Shown: one piece after another, positions 7,168 through 15,444 of the stretch
Layout: each line of letters opens with the position of its first letter
Numbering within the stretch: the stretch's first letter is position 1
Assembly: GCA_963749535.1 (NCBI GenBank)
Contig: CAVVNF010000035.1
Span: 1 to 19,096, forward strand
Direction of reading: 5' to 3'
Origin: Chersky-299 sp963749535
GTDB lineage: Bacteria; Actinomycetota; Thermoleophilia; RBG-16-64-13
DNA length: 19,096 nucleotides
The notes under the pieces: model-generated
The model's input: the letters and a program-made list of their open reading frames with translations, nothing else
Database searches by the model: none
What the model was told of the DNA's origin: nothing
Program-made: the position numbers and the translations under genes

Positions 7168-7243
7168 CTATTCCTCCTCCGACCCCGCACCATCTCCAGA
7201 GCAGGCACTTGATTCTATGCGATTGCACCCCAACGCAAATCAC

Positions 7244-7249
7244 ACTATA
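7244..7249 (-). promoter_or_regulatory. possible -10 element for the secreted protein gene
   Basis: TATAGT on the minus strand, between the CapD-like stop at 7267 and the start at 7167. No good -35 is visible, so support is weak. Confidence 0.3.
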
Positions 7250-7266
7250 CCAGAGACTACTAGAGC

Positions 7267-9294
7267 TTAAACCACAGACAGACGTTTCTCAACAACTCTT
7301 TGGCCGAAAGGCTCGTACCCCGGGACACATTGCACCAGGGCCTCCACGATGGCCGTTTCGTCTTCATGCTCGTGAGCTAGGCCCAAGAGGTGCCGCAGGT
7401 CGCTCTCGAACCCGTGGCCGTGGCCGTTCGGCGGCGGCCCGCCTGGTCGGGCGCATACCCTGCCCACGAGCGGATGCTGGGTGGTGAGCAGGTACTCGTT
7501 GTCCCAGATAAGGCGCTCATCGAGCTTCTCGCCGGGCCGAAGGCCGGAGAACTCGACGCCGATCGACTTCTTCTGGTCCTTCCAATAGAACTCGATCATC
7601 CGCTGGGCCAGTTCGACTATGGGGACCGGATCGCCCATCTCCAGAACGAAGGTATCCAAGCTGTGCAGACCGTCGGGGACGGGATCGTCGACCATTATCG
7701 CGGCCTGCAACACCAGTTGCACGGCTTCCTCGATGAGCATGAAATAGCGGGTCATCTCCGGGTGGGTAATCACGAGCGGCCCGCCGCTCTCGATCTGGCT
7801 CTTGAAGATAGGGATGACGCTGCCCTGGCTGCCCAGGACGTTGCCAAAGCGCACCGAAGCGAACATCGTACCTGGATGGCGCTCCGATTCCATGCGAACA
7901 ATCAGTTCGCCCGCTCTTTTGGTGGCCCCCATGACGTTTACCGGGTTGACTGCCTTGTCCGTGGAGATGTTGATGAAGCGCTCGACGCCGTACCTGGCGG
8001 CCGCCTCGGCCATGACCATGGTGCCTTCTATGTTGTTGAGGACTGCCTCGTCGGGGCTCACCTCCATCAACGGCACGTGCTTGTAGGCGGCAGCATGGAA
8101 GACCAATCGTGGCCGATACGTGGCGAAGAGCTTATCCATCTTGCGCCGCTGCAGGATGTTTGTTGGGCAAAGGACGTAGCGGGTGTAGCCGAGGGTCTGG
8201 AGGCGTTCGTGTAGGTCGTAGAGTGAGGACTCGTCATGATCCACGAGTATTAGCTTGCCCGGGTTGAATCGGGCGATCTGTCGAGAGAGCTCGGAACCGA
8301 TGGAGCCGCCTGCGCCGGTGACCAGCACCGTCTGCCCTTGGATATGCTCGGATATGGCTCCGATGTTCGTTTGGATCTTGGGACGGCCTAGTAGGTCCTT
8401 GATGTCGAGGTCGCGGGCGTCTCGCAGGCTCACCGTCCCCGACACCAGGTCTGCAAGGCTGGGGAGGATCTTTATCTGCACGCCCGATGGCTTGCAGATG
8501 CGGTAGATGCGCGCGATCTGGTCGGCAGACGCCGACGGGATGGCCACGACCACTTGGGTGATATCGTGCTTCTTGACCAGGTCTGGGGTGTCGACCACCG
8601 TACCCATCACTGGGTATCCCTGAATTGTCATGCCCTGGAGCCGGAGGTCGTCGTCGACAAGGCCAACGGGCTGTATGCCTAACGCGGGGGTCCGGTGGAT
8701 CTCCCGAATGAGCATATCGGCGGCCTGGCCCGCGCCGACGAGCAATACACGCTCGGCGGATTTCCTTGCGACGGCAGTCGTTTCAAACAGGACCCGCGGA
8801 GAAAAGCGTAGTCCGATCATGACTGCGACGGCCATGACGCCACCCCCGATAACTACTGTCCGGGGGACAAGGTTACCTCCCGATCCGGGCAGAAGAGACC
8901 AGGATATGGTGACGAGAAAGAGAAGTCCTACGGCAGCTACTCCCGCCTGGGCAACTCTCACCGCTTGCGAGAGGCCGATGTAGCGGTTGACGATCGAGTA
9001 GGCGCCAACTAGCCAATTGGCTTCGACATGGACGATGACAGCCAGGCCGGCGAAGACGGCGAAATTGGTGGTCCAGGAATCCCAGTTGGCGACAGTCCCG
9101 GCGTAGCGGAAGTTCAGCACGATGTAGTACACGGCCACCACGATGGCGGCGTCCATGAGCATCGCTAGGAGGTAGCGAACTCGGGGTCGGGTTATTAGCT
9201 TACGAACCATATGGCTACGCCGAACCGCCTTTCGGGCCGCCGAAACCAGGATCGACGAGTACGTACCAGACTTTCCCCTGGGCAAAACGCGCAT
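7267..9294 (-). CDS. CapD/WbpM-like nucleotide-sugar 4,6-dehydratase, membrane-bound
   Basis: A 675-residue (or 647 from the ATG at 9210) inner-membrane enzyme that would act on a UDP-sugar, typically UDP-GlcNAc, to give a 4-keto-6-deoxy sugar for surface polysaccharide. Four membrane helices lie at about 42-60, 76-97, 114-132 and 146-162. A first nucleotide-binding domain follows (VLLVGAGQAADML, 183-194), then the catalytic short-chain dehydrogenase domain with TGAGGSIG (326-333), STDKAVNP (444-451) and NVMGATK (453-459). Met455 replaces the usual tyrosine before Lys459, as in the PglF/FlaA1/WbpM group. LRPGEKLDERL is the conserved sugar-binding C-terminal motif. The frame is intact. Neither start has a strong RBS. 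Fits the polysaccharide context with UDP-glucose dehydrogenase and ligase remnants. Confidence 0.9.
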   Translation of the reverse strand: MRVLPRGKSGTYSSILVSAARKAVRRSHMVRKLITRPRVRYLLAMLMDAAIVVAVYYIVLNFRYAGTVANWDSWTTNFAVFAGLAVIVHVEANWLVGAYSIVNRYIGLSQAVRVAQAGVAAVGLLFLVTISWSLLPGSGGNLVPRTVVIGGGVMAVAVMIGLRFSPRVLFETTAVARKSAERVLLVGAGQAADMLIREIHRTPALGIQPVGLVDDDLRLQGMTIQGYPVMGTVVDTPDLVKKHDITQVVVAIPSASADQIARIYRICKPSGVQIKILPSLADLVSGTVSLRDARDLDIKDLLGRPKIQTNIGAISEHIQGQTVLVTGAGGSIGSELSRQIARFNPGKLILVDHDESSLYDLHERLQTLGYTRYVLCPTNILQRRKMDKLFATYRPRLVFHAAAYKHVPLMEVSPDEAVLNNIEGTMVMAEAAARYGVERFINISTDKAVNPVNVMGATKRAGELIVRMESERHPGTMFASVRFGNVLGSQGSVIPIFKSQIESGGPLVITHPEMTRYFMLIEEAVQLVLQAAIMVDDPVPDGLHSLDTFVLEMGDPVPIVELAQRMIEFYWKDQKKSIGVEFSGLRPGEKLDERLIWDNEYLLTTQHPLVGRVCARPGGPPPNGHGHGFESDLRHLLGLAHEHEDETAIVEALVQCVPGYEPFGQRVVEKRLSVV

Positions 9295-9391
9295 CCCCTG
9301 TTTCTACTGTGCCTCGATTTGACTCGTAGGTCAATCGTTACACGCTGAGTATCGGCAAAAAGAGCTCTTGAAGTGAGAGGCGCAGTGGGCG

Positions 9392-9420
9392 TTGACACCT
9401 GCGACCTTGGCACTTACCGT
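9392..9420 (+). promoter_or_regulatory. promoter candidate for the DUF4282 gene
   Basis: TTGACA (9392-9397), 17 bases, then TACCGT (9415-9420). Good -35, moderate -10. About 50 bases upstream of the GTG at 9478. Confidence 0.4.
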
Positions 9421-9477
9421 GGGGTGAGCACCATCGCGGCGCGGCCGCGGCGGTAACGTGACGGGAAAGGAGGCACT

Positions 9478-10195
9478 GTGACCGAGACGCGGTCCTGCAT
9501 CAAGTGCGGCCACGACCAAGGGGGAGGAAACTTCTGCGAGGTGTGCGGGGAGCGGTTTCCCGAGCCTTTGCCGGCTGAACCTCCAGCCTCGGCGGCCATT
9601 CCCAAACCTGCCCCCAGCGCAGCGGTGCCGACGAGCACGGCCACGACGGCAGCCTACGCGGCGCCCATCAGCACTCCGGCGCCCGCACCAGCCCCCGAGC
9701 AGACACCCGCCGTAACACCGGTTCCCGCGCCGACGCCTCCGCGGGCCGCGGCGCCGCCGATGCCACCCGCGCAGCCGCACTCCACCTTATGTCGAGCCGC
9801 AATACACGACTCCCCAGTATGCCGCTCCGCGCTATGAGGAGTCGCAGTACCAGGTGCCGCCCGCAGCCGGCCCGGCTGGGCCGCCGAACTACGCCGTGCC
9901 GCCGGCGGTGCCTCCCAGAGCCCCGCGTGACGACGTGTGGACCGGGCTTTTCGAGTTCTCCTTCCGTCGCTTCCCCACGCCCGGGCTTGTGCGCTTGGCG
10001 TGGATCGTCGGAGTCATCTGGGTGGCCCTTTCGCTTATCGTGGCTATCTGGGTGATCTCGGACAATTGGGCCGGTGGACTGTCGGTCTTCATCCTGCTCA
10101 AGTCCATCGCAGTCGCCGTGTTCGCGCTGGCCGTCATCCGGCTGGCTCTGGAGGCGGCCCTCGCCATATTCCGGATCCGCGAGAAGAAGGAATAG
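9478..10195 (+). CDS. zinc-ribbon, proline-rich DUF4282 membrane protein, frame broken once
   Basis: A membrane protein of about 238 residues. It starts at GTG 9478, set by AAAGGAGG at 9466-9473. Residues 5-25 form a short zinc ribbon (CIKCGHDQGGGNFCEVCGERF). A Pro/Ala/Thr-rich linker follows, passing into a Tyr/Gln/Pro-rich part (EPQYTTPQYAAPRYEESQYQ). The C-terminus matches DUF4282: FEFSFRRFPTPGLVRLAWI, a first helix, a short loop (DNWAGG), a second helix, then RLALEAALAIFRIREKK. The frame shifts at about 9780-9786; one extra base there explains it. The ribbon would be cytoplasmic. Function of DUF4282 proteins is unknown to me. A strong hairpin terminator follows the stop. Confidence 0.75.
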
Positions 10196-10240
10196 TCAGA
10201 AGGATCAGTCCAGAATCGGTCAAGAAACGTCCTGAAACGA

Positions 10241-10268
10241 GGAGGCCGCCCCGTCTGGGGCGGCCTCC
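10241..10268. terminator. bidirectional intrinsic terminator-like hairpin
   Basis: Perfect 12-bp GC-rich stem (GGAGGCCGCCCC at 10241-10252 with its complement at 10257-10268) and a GTCT loop. It lies 45 bases after the DUF4282 stop and 61 bases after the convergent small gene, so it can serve both. The T-tract is poor on the plus strand. Confidence 0.65.
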
Positions 10269-10329
10269 CGTGTCTTGTCGAGTCTGGACCGGCGCGTTGC
10301 GCCGGAGTACACGGCGATGCTCGTGGCGG

Positions 10330-10572
10330 TCAAGCTTTGGTGAGGTACACCGCCCCGCCCCGCTGAACGACCTTGACATCGGCGAGATTGTCGGTCTCCA
10401 AGACCTTGCGTAGCCCTTGCACCAACGTCACCGATTTGCGGTCAGTGCCCTCGATCATGACGCTCTTGTCGCGGCCGGCTAGGAAATCGGTGACGATTTC
10501 CTTGTAGAAACTGGACCGTTGACGAGCTGGGACCTGGCGTGGTACCAACGTGTAACCTTTGGCTTTAGCCAT
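10330..10572 (-). CDS. hypothetical 80-residue basic protein
   Basis: Starts at ATG 10572, preceded by GAGAGG at a good distance; the longer frame upstream to 10761 has no RBS and runs through an AT-rich intergenic stretch. The basic N-terminus (MAKAKGYTLVPRQVPARQR) is followed by a helix (SFYKEIVTDFLAG), two probable strands around KSVMIEGTDRKSVTLVQGL, another helix (RKVLETDN) and a final strand pair (VKVVQRGGAVYLTK). No membrane segment or signal peptide. I do not recognise a family. It lies alone between the O-antigen ligase fragment and the shared terminator, behind an AT-rich leader that suggests its own promoter. Confidence 0.65.
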   Translation of the reverse strand: MAKAKGYTLVPRQVPARQRSSFYKEIVTDFLAGRDKSVMIEGTDRKSVTLVQGLRKVLETDNLADVKVVQRGGAVYLTKA

Positions 10573-10599
10573 CCCTGACCTCTCTTCCACCCTGCGTGT

Positions 10600-10705
10600 G
10601 ATCGCTCGATTCGTGTCTGAAAGAGCGAATAAGCGCTTTGTCATTCTCGGGAAAATACATTTCCCTGTAAGACTTAAATAATAAACAATTTCAACAAGGA
10701 ATGCA
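10600..10705. other. AT-rich intergenic island
   Basis: The 60 bases at 10641-10700 contain 18 G/C (30%), far below the surroundings. A small hairpin GGGAAA-N5-TTTCCC lies at 10649-10665. Probably holds the promoter of the 80-residue gene on the minus strand, but I could not fix -35/-10 boxes. Confidence 0.4.
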
Positions 10706-10912
10706 CTATACGCTTGCGAAACAGTGTTGCTCGGTGCGGGAAAGCAGGATAACCAGAGCACATGCCCACAGCCAGATGGTGAAGCTGGTGGGAATGGTGA
10801 AGCTTATCTGGTCGCTTAGGCCGAAAACCAAGTAGACAACGGTGGACGCAAGAATACCCACCGAGATGAGACGCGTGAGATAGTCCTGTCTAATCCCCCT
10901 GATAGCAAGCAT
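10706..10912 (-). pseudogene. C-terminal fragment of an O-antigen ligase-like membrane protein
   Basis: A 68-codon frame from ATG 10912: MLAIRGIRQDYLTRLISVGI, then ASTVVYLVFGLSDQISFTIP and TSFTIWLWACALVILLSR. Two membrane helices separated by a GL-D motif resemble the last helices of Wzy/WaaL-type O-antigen ligases (typically G-L-x-D between the final helices). Nothing of the remaining ten or so helices is present: the frame begins 20 bases after the TPR gene stop. I read it as the tail of a deleted ligase gene; a genuine small two-helix protein coupled to the TPR gene is the alternative. Confidence 0.45.
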
Positions 10913-10931
10913 GATGATACCGGCAAGAGAT

Positions 10932-12377
10932 TCATGGTGTCCCCGCGGGGGGGAGGGTGGCGAGTCGGGAAACCAAGGCCTTCGCCCCCGGGGAGCGCGC
11001 GAGGCCTTCGAGGTATGCCTCACGTGCCTTGTCGACCTCGCCCAACGCCAGATAGCAGTCGCCCAGATCGGCGAACAAGTAGGGGTCGCGCGTCTTCATG
11101 CCGGCTGCATGGATGAGGGCAGGCAGGGCATCGCCGGGCGCCGCGGTCTTGTACGTAACGGCGGCGAACGCAGCCGCCAACTCTACGTTGCCGGGGAGTT
11201 CCTTGACGCCCTTGGCCAGAACGATGCGGGCCTGATCGAGCATGGTCAAGTCTTCGTACTCGGTGCTAAGGGTCAAATAGGCCTCTGCGTTGCGAGCATC
11301 GAGGCGGATCGCGGTGTTCAAATAAGCCAGCCCGTTGTTGGTATCCCCTATTTCCATCAGGATGCGGCCTGCCTGCACGTAGGCTGGGGCGGTCTTGTCA
11401 AGCGCTACGGCCTGTACCACGAGTAGGCGTACTTGCACCAAGGCGTCGACGTAGTCCATTGTCTTCGGGTCAATAGCGAACAGCGAGAGACTTCCGGCGG
11501 CGATCACGGGCTCCTGCGGCCGGGTGTCGGCAAGGGCTTGCGCGAGCGCGAGCATCAACGATTGCTCGGCGACCGCCCCAGGGGACTGGATCTTGGCCTC
11601 GTTCTGCGCCTGTTCGAGCACCTTCACGGCTTCCACGGGCTCGCCTACACTGAGATAGCCCCTGCCGATGCGAAAGAGAGAGGTCGCTTTCTCGCCTGAT
11701 TGGTTCATGAGCGTAGCTAGCGCGGATGGAGAGGAGCCCGTGCGGTCGAGTTGGAGCGCCTCTTCCTGGTCGCGCTGGATGGCGGCGTTCAGGCTGGCGT
11801 AGGCCACGTCGTACCATTGAATAGCCTGGGCGGTCTTGCCTGACTGGAGGGAGGCCTCCGCCCGGTTGATGAGCAGGTTGCTGACGTTGATCCGTTCGTA
11901 GATCGCCTGGGCCTCATCCCACTTACCGAGGGCGGCGGCTACCTCGCCGAGCCAGAGCTCGCCCACCCGGTCCATACGGCCCGAATTAAGGGAGCGGTAG
12001 AGCAAGGTGTACGCGTGTTCTGACGGATCATGGCTTGCGGCAGCACCATAGGTGCGCCAAATGGGGATCTCGTGTGCGGCATTGAAGGGGCCGCGCGCAG
12101 CCGCCTTCTCCATGAGGGTCATCGCCTGGTCAAGCGCCGCTTTGCGGGCGCTCGCACTACGGCTGGCGGGTCCGGCTACCGCCCGGTTGACCAGGACACC
12201 GGCCACGTTCACCTGCCAGACATCCCACATGGGGGCCAGAGCAGCAACCACCAGCGCCCCCAAAAGGCCGGCCACCAACCACTGCCGGGCCCGGGAGGCT
12301 CCGGGAGGAAACAGGCGCGGACCTTTCCTCGCGGACCAGATTGCTCTAAGACTTGTAGGGAAACGCATATGCAACAT
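10932..12377 (-). CDS. TPR-repeat membrane-anchored protein
   Basis: About 480 residues. A basic cytoplasmic N-terminus is followed by one membrane helix near residues 30-50 (QWLVAGLLGALVVAALAPMW); the rest is alpha-helical and presumably outside. TPR-like helix pairs include LGKWDEAQAIYERI, SGKTAQAIQWYDVAYASL, VGEPVEAVKVLEQAQNEA, YVQAGRILMEIGDTNNGLAY, LDARNAEAYLTLSTEYEDLTM and LFADLGDCYLALGEVDKAREAYLEGL. TPR proteins of this kind scaffold assemblies and often accompany O-antigen ligases. The start could be TTG 12380, ATG 12377 or ATG 12368; none has a good RBS. It follows UDP-glucose dehydrogenase by about 35 bases, implying co-transcription. The frame is intact. Confidence 0.75.
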   Translation of the reverse strand: MLHMRFPTSLRAIWSARKGPRLFPPGASRARQWLVAGLLGALVVAALAPMWDVWQVNVAGVLVNRAVAGPASRSASARKAALDQAMTLMEKAAARGPFNAAHEIPIWRTYGAAASHDPSEHAYTLLYRSLNSGRMDRVGELWLGEVAAALGKWDEAQAIYERINVSNLLINRAEASLQSGKTAQAIQWYDVAYASLNAAIQRDQEEALQLDRTGSSPSALATLMNQSGEKATSLFRIGRGYLSVGEPVEAVKVLEQAQNEAKIQSPGAVAEQSLMLALAQALADTRPQEPVIAAGSLSLFAIDPKTMDYVDALVQVRLLVVQAVALDKTAPAYVQAGRILMEIGDTNNGLAYLNTAIRLDARNAEAYLTLSTEYEDLTMLDQARIVLAKGVKELPGNVELAAAFAAVTYKTAAPGDALPALIHAAGMKTRDPYLFADLGDCYLALGEVDKAREAYLEGLARSPGAKALVSRLATLPPAGTP

Positions 12378-12412
12378 CAAACGGTAGGGTCCCTACGGTC
12401 GGACTCGCCCCG

Positions 12413-13708
12413 CTAGGGGCGCGGCGTGCGGGTGCCGATCCCCTCATAGCTGAAGCCCAGGCTTACCAGGGCAGCCGCATCCAAAGCATTGCGTCCGTCC
12501 ACAAGAATAGGGCGTCGCATGATCTCCTTGACTTTGGCCCAATCGAGTGCGAGAAACTCCTGCCACTCGGTGACGAGCACGCACGCGTCGGCATCCTGAA
12601 GTGCCTCCATGGCGGAATCGGCGTACTCGATCTTGGGCAGCAGCTTCCGCATCTGAGGGACAGCCAGCGGGTCGTAGGCGACTACATGAGCTCCCTCCGC
12701 CTCCAACCGCCCGGCCAGGACTATGGAAGATGCCTGGCGGATATCGTCCGTGTTGGGCTTGAAGGCCAGCCCGAGCAGGGCGATGCGCTGCCCGCGCAGC
12801 TCGTTGCCGAGTACTCGTTTCAGCTTGCCGATCACCCTGCGCTTCTGGAGCTCGTTGACCTCTATGACCGCACCCAGCAACTGGAAGTGGTAACCCGAAT
12901 TGCCGGCGATCTGTTTGAGCGCGGACACGTCTTTCGGGAAGCAGCTTCCGCCGTATCCGATACCGGCCTGCAGAAAATGCGGGCCGATCCGGCGATCGAG
13001 GCCCATCCCGTGCGACACCACGGAGACGTCGGCGCCCGTGACCTCACATACGTTCGCGATCTCGTTGATGAAGCTGATCTTGGTCGCCAGGAAAGCGTTG
13101 CAGGCATACTTGATCATCTCGGCCGAGGCCACGTCGGTAGTGACGACTGGGCAGTCGATCTTGCGATAGAGCTCCGCCACCCGTTTCGCGACGACCGGGT
13201 TGTCGGCGCCCACCACCACGCGGTCGGCTTCCATGAAGTCCTGCAGCGCCGTCCCCTCCCGCAAGAACTCCGGGTTAGATGCATAGGCGATGTGCGCGTA
13301 GCCCCGATCGACCAACTCGGCCTGCACCGCGGCTCCGGTGCCCACCGGCACCGTCGACTTGACGACCAACACATGCTCACCCTCGTCCGGCGGCAGATTC
13401 TCCACTGCCTGCCAGATGCGAGACAGATCGGCGTCGCCCGAGTGGGTAGGGGGCGTATCGACACAGATGAAGATGAAGTCGCCGGAATGGTATGCGGCGG
13501 CCGGGTCGGTAGTGAAATCGATGCGGTCACGGTTCTTGGCGATCAGCTCTGCCAGGCCTGGCTCGTAGATGGGGACGTTGCCCTCTCGCAGAGTGCGGAT
13601 CTTGTCTTCATCCAGGTCCATCGCTACCACCTCGTGGCCCAACTCGGCCATGCAGGCGGCCGTGACCAGCCCGACATACCCCGCTCCCACCACGGTCAAG
13701 GTGCTCAA
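12413..13708 (-). CDS. ugd: UDP-glucose/UDP-sugar 6-dehydrogenase
   Basis: 431 residues, the normal length. Oxidises UDP-glucose (or a related UDP-sugar) to the uronic acid with two NAD+, supplying surface polysaccharide synthesis. The N-terminal Rossmann fold has GAGYVG (8-13) and the acidic strand end MDLDEDKI. Further family motifs are STVPVGTG (118-125), NPEFLREG (145-152), EMIKYACNAFLATKISFINE (the central helix) and GYGGSCFPKD with catalytic Cys256. The C-terminal NAD domain ends with a normal substrate-binding region. Start is TTG at 13708, supported by AGGAG at 13718-13722 nine bases away. Intact frame. Sits in a leftward gene cluster after the amidase. Confidence 0.93.
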   Translation of the reverse strand: MSTLTVVGAGYVGLVTAACMAELGHEVVAMDLDEDKIRTLREGNVPIYEPGLAELIAKNRDRIDFTTDPAAAYHSGDFIFICVDTPPTHSGDADLSRIWQAVENLPPDEGEHVLVVKSTVPVGTGAAVQAELVDRGYAHIAYASNPEFLREGTALQDFMEADRVVVGADNPVVAKRVAELYRKIDCPVVTTDVASAEMIKYACNAFLATKISFINEIANVCEVTGADVSVVSHGMGLDRRIGPHFLQAGIGYGGSCFPKDVSALKQIAGNSGYHFQLLGAVIEVNELQKRRVIGKLKRVLGNELRGQRIALLGLAFKPNTDDIRQASSIVLAGRLEAEGAHVVAYDPLAVPQMRKLLPKIEYADSAMEALQDADACVLVTEWQEFLALDWAKVKEIMRRPILVDGRNALDAAALVSLGFSYEGIGTRTPRP

Positions 13709-13727
13709 CGGATCACTCTCCTAGAAT

Positions 13728-13797
13728 GCCGGTCGCCGTCCTCGGTGCCGGTCGCGGCCCGTTGGGTGGCGGCCACAGCCCATTGGGCGCCGGTCGC
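13728..13797. repeat. degenerate 21-bp tandem repeat
   Basis: GCCGGTCGC recurs at 13728, 13747 and 13789, and CCCRTTGGG at 13758 and 13779, giving a 21-bp period (two units match at 15 of 21 positions). It fills most of the gap between the amidase stop and the ugd start. Read on the minus strand in one frame it gives PAPNGLW/PPPNGPR-like heptads. Confidence 0.5.
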
Positions 13798-13822
13798 CGA
13801 AGCCTGAAGGGCCCGCGAACGA

Positions 13823-14912
13823 TCACTTCACGCCCAAGAAAGCGAGGATCGCCTTCGTGAGGCCCTGGACGATCTTGTCTTGATACGCCGAGGTCTCGAG
13901 CAGCCTGTCTTCCGTCGGATTGGTCATGAAGCCGATCTCCGGGAGGATGACCGGTACGTTCGACCAGTTGAAGCCCGTCATGTCGCTGCGCGCGTCGATG
14001 CCCCGGTTTGCAGCGCCGGTCGCGGCGATCAGGTCTTGCTGGGCGAGCTGCGCTGCCTTCTTCGACGGCACGGCTATGTCGTCCGTCCAGCCCTTGATGC
14101 TCGCCGGATAGAGGACGTGGATGCCATGGGTGGACGGGTTCGTAGAACCGTCGGCGTGGATGCGGACGAACAGGTTGGCGTGCGCGTTGTTCGCGATCTG
14201 GGCCCGCTGGATGTTGGAGAGGTTGACGTTCTGGGTGGTGCGGGTCATGACCACTTTGATCCCATGAGCCTGAAGAGCAGCGCGGAGCTTCAGGGCGACC
14301 GCCAGATTGAGCTCGCTTTCGGGTACCCCGGTGACTACCCCCCTGGTCCCCGAGGAGACCTTGGCCTTCATTATCTTGGACCCCGGTCCCACGGGCTCCA
14401 GCGAGTTGTCGGCCTTGGCCTGGTGGCCGGGGTCTATGACGACCACCTTGACTGAGGCGGCCGTCGCGCTTGCCCCAGTGGTCGTTGTGCTCGCGTGGGT
14501 GGTGCTCGTGGTTGGCTGGGAGGTGGTCGTTTGCTTTACCGTGGTGGACGTGGAGGTGGAGGTGGGGGTGGCGCGTACCGCCTGAGGTGGTGGTCGCGCC
14601 GCCGGTGGTGGCGCCAGCGGCGGTGGTGCCGGCCTGAGAAGTTGGGGCGCCGGTGGTGGCGGTCTGAGCGAGCGACGCAGACGTGCCCTGGGCTGCCGTG
14701 GTGCCTCCGCCGGGCACGGTGGTGCTCGCAGCCAGGTCCGTGGAGTGGTTCGACAACGTAAGAGCAAGCGCGGTGGCGCCTCCTCCAACGACTACGATGA
14801 TCGCGATGACGGTGAGCACAATAGCGAGCCGTCTCCTTCGCGCCCGCCGCCCCCGGAAACGCTTGATGAGCCGCTGGGTATCTTCATCCCGGGGGGGTGT
14901 CGCTCTGTTCAC
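13823..14912 (-). CDS. N-acetylmuramoyl-L-alanine amidase (Amidase_3), membrane-anchored, frame broken once
   Basis: Zinc hydrolase that cleaves the amide between N-acetylmuramic acid and the peptide stem of peptidoglycan. Start is GTG 14912, overlapping the TGA of the LOG gene (GTGA), so translation is coupled. Order: Arg-rich cytoplasmic tail (RFRGRRARRRR), membrane helix (LAIVLTVIAIIVVVGGGATA), a long Thr/Ser-rich linker, then the catalytic domain from VKVVVIDPGH. Zinc ligands are the His in DPGH, the Glu in PESELNLAVAL and the His in FVRIHADGS; the catalytic Glu is in PVILPEIGFMTN. The frame shifts inside the Thr-rich linker at about 14570-14580; dropping one base gives GTATPTSTSTST. Outside-acting cell-wall remodelling enzyme. 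Confidence 0.88.
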
Positions 14913-15440
14913 AGCGTCGGCCCCGGGTGCAGTGCTTCGCGGATCAGACTGAAGGCTTCTCTTGGATCGGAGGCATACCAGATGCCGTCCGTGCCTTCTT
15001 CGTTCTGGACCCGCCAGCCCTTCAATATGACGACCGGCCGGCCCACCTTGGCGGCTAGGCCTATCTCAGACAAGGTGCCGTACGCCCCTCCGATCGCTAT
15101 GGCCGCGTCGCCCGTGCTGACGACCGCCAGATTCCGGGCATGGCCTACGCCGGTGGTGACCACGAGATCAAGATAGGGATTACCGAGAGAACGATCGTGA
15201 CCCGGGTAGGATGCCGAGGGTCGTCCCTCCGGCTTCTTTGGCCCCGCGCGCGGCGGCTTCCATGACGCCGCTCATGCCGCCGCAGACCAGCACAGCGCCC
15301 GACTCGCCGATGAGGCGGCCGGTCTCCTCCGCCATGGCGTATTCTTCGGCGCTGCACATGCCACCGCCGATAACGGAGATGTACCGCGGCTGCTCTTTGG
15401 TCCCGGTGCTGCCGAACCCGGGCTCAACGCTGCATTCCAT
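14909..15440 (-). CDS. LOG-family (TIGR00725-like) protein, frame broken once
   Basis: About 176 residues of the Rossmann-like LOG/DprA-related superfamily; family relatives include cytokinin-activating nucleotide phosphoribohydrolases, but this subgroup has no established substrate. Visible motifs: ISVIGGGMCSAEEYAMAEETG at the N-terminus, LVCGGMSGVMEAAARGAKEAGG, TLGILPG, then after the break DRSLGNPYLDLVVTTGVGHARN and the phosphate-binding GGAYGTLSEIGLA. The C-terminus is DPREAFSLIREALHPG. The frame shifts at 15200-15206; removing one G in the GGG run joins GILPG to HDRSLGN. The gene begins 4 bases after the helicase stop and its own stop overlaps the amidase start, so the three genes form an operon. 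Confidence 0.8.
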
Positions 15441-15444
15441 GGGT

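Noticed and set aside
6806..7243. Minus-strand open frame of 145 codons
   Set aside because: Shadow of the secreted protein gene, which has a signal peptide and a strong RBS in the other frame.
7390..8214. Long plus-strand open frame
   Set aside because: Antisense to the intact CapD-like gene; no RBS or domain; expected by chance in GC-rich coding DNA.
12686..13807. Long plus-strand open frame of 373 codons
   Set aside because: Antisense to ugd, which is clearly the real gene.
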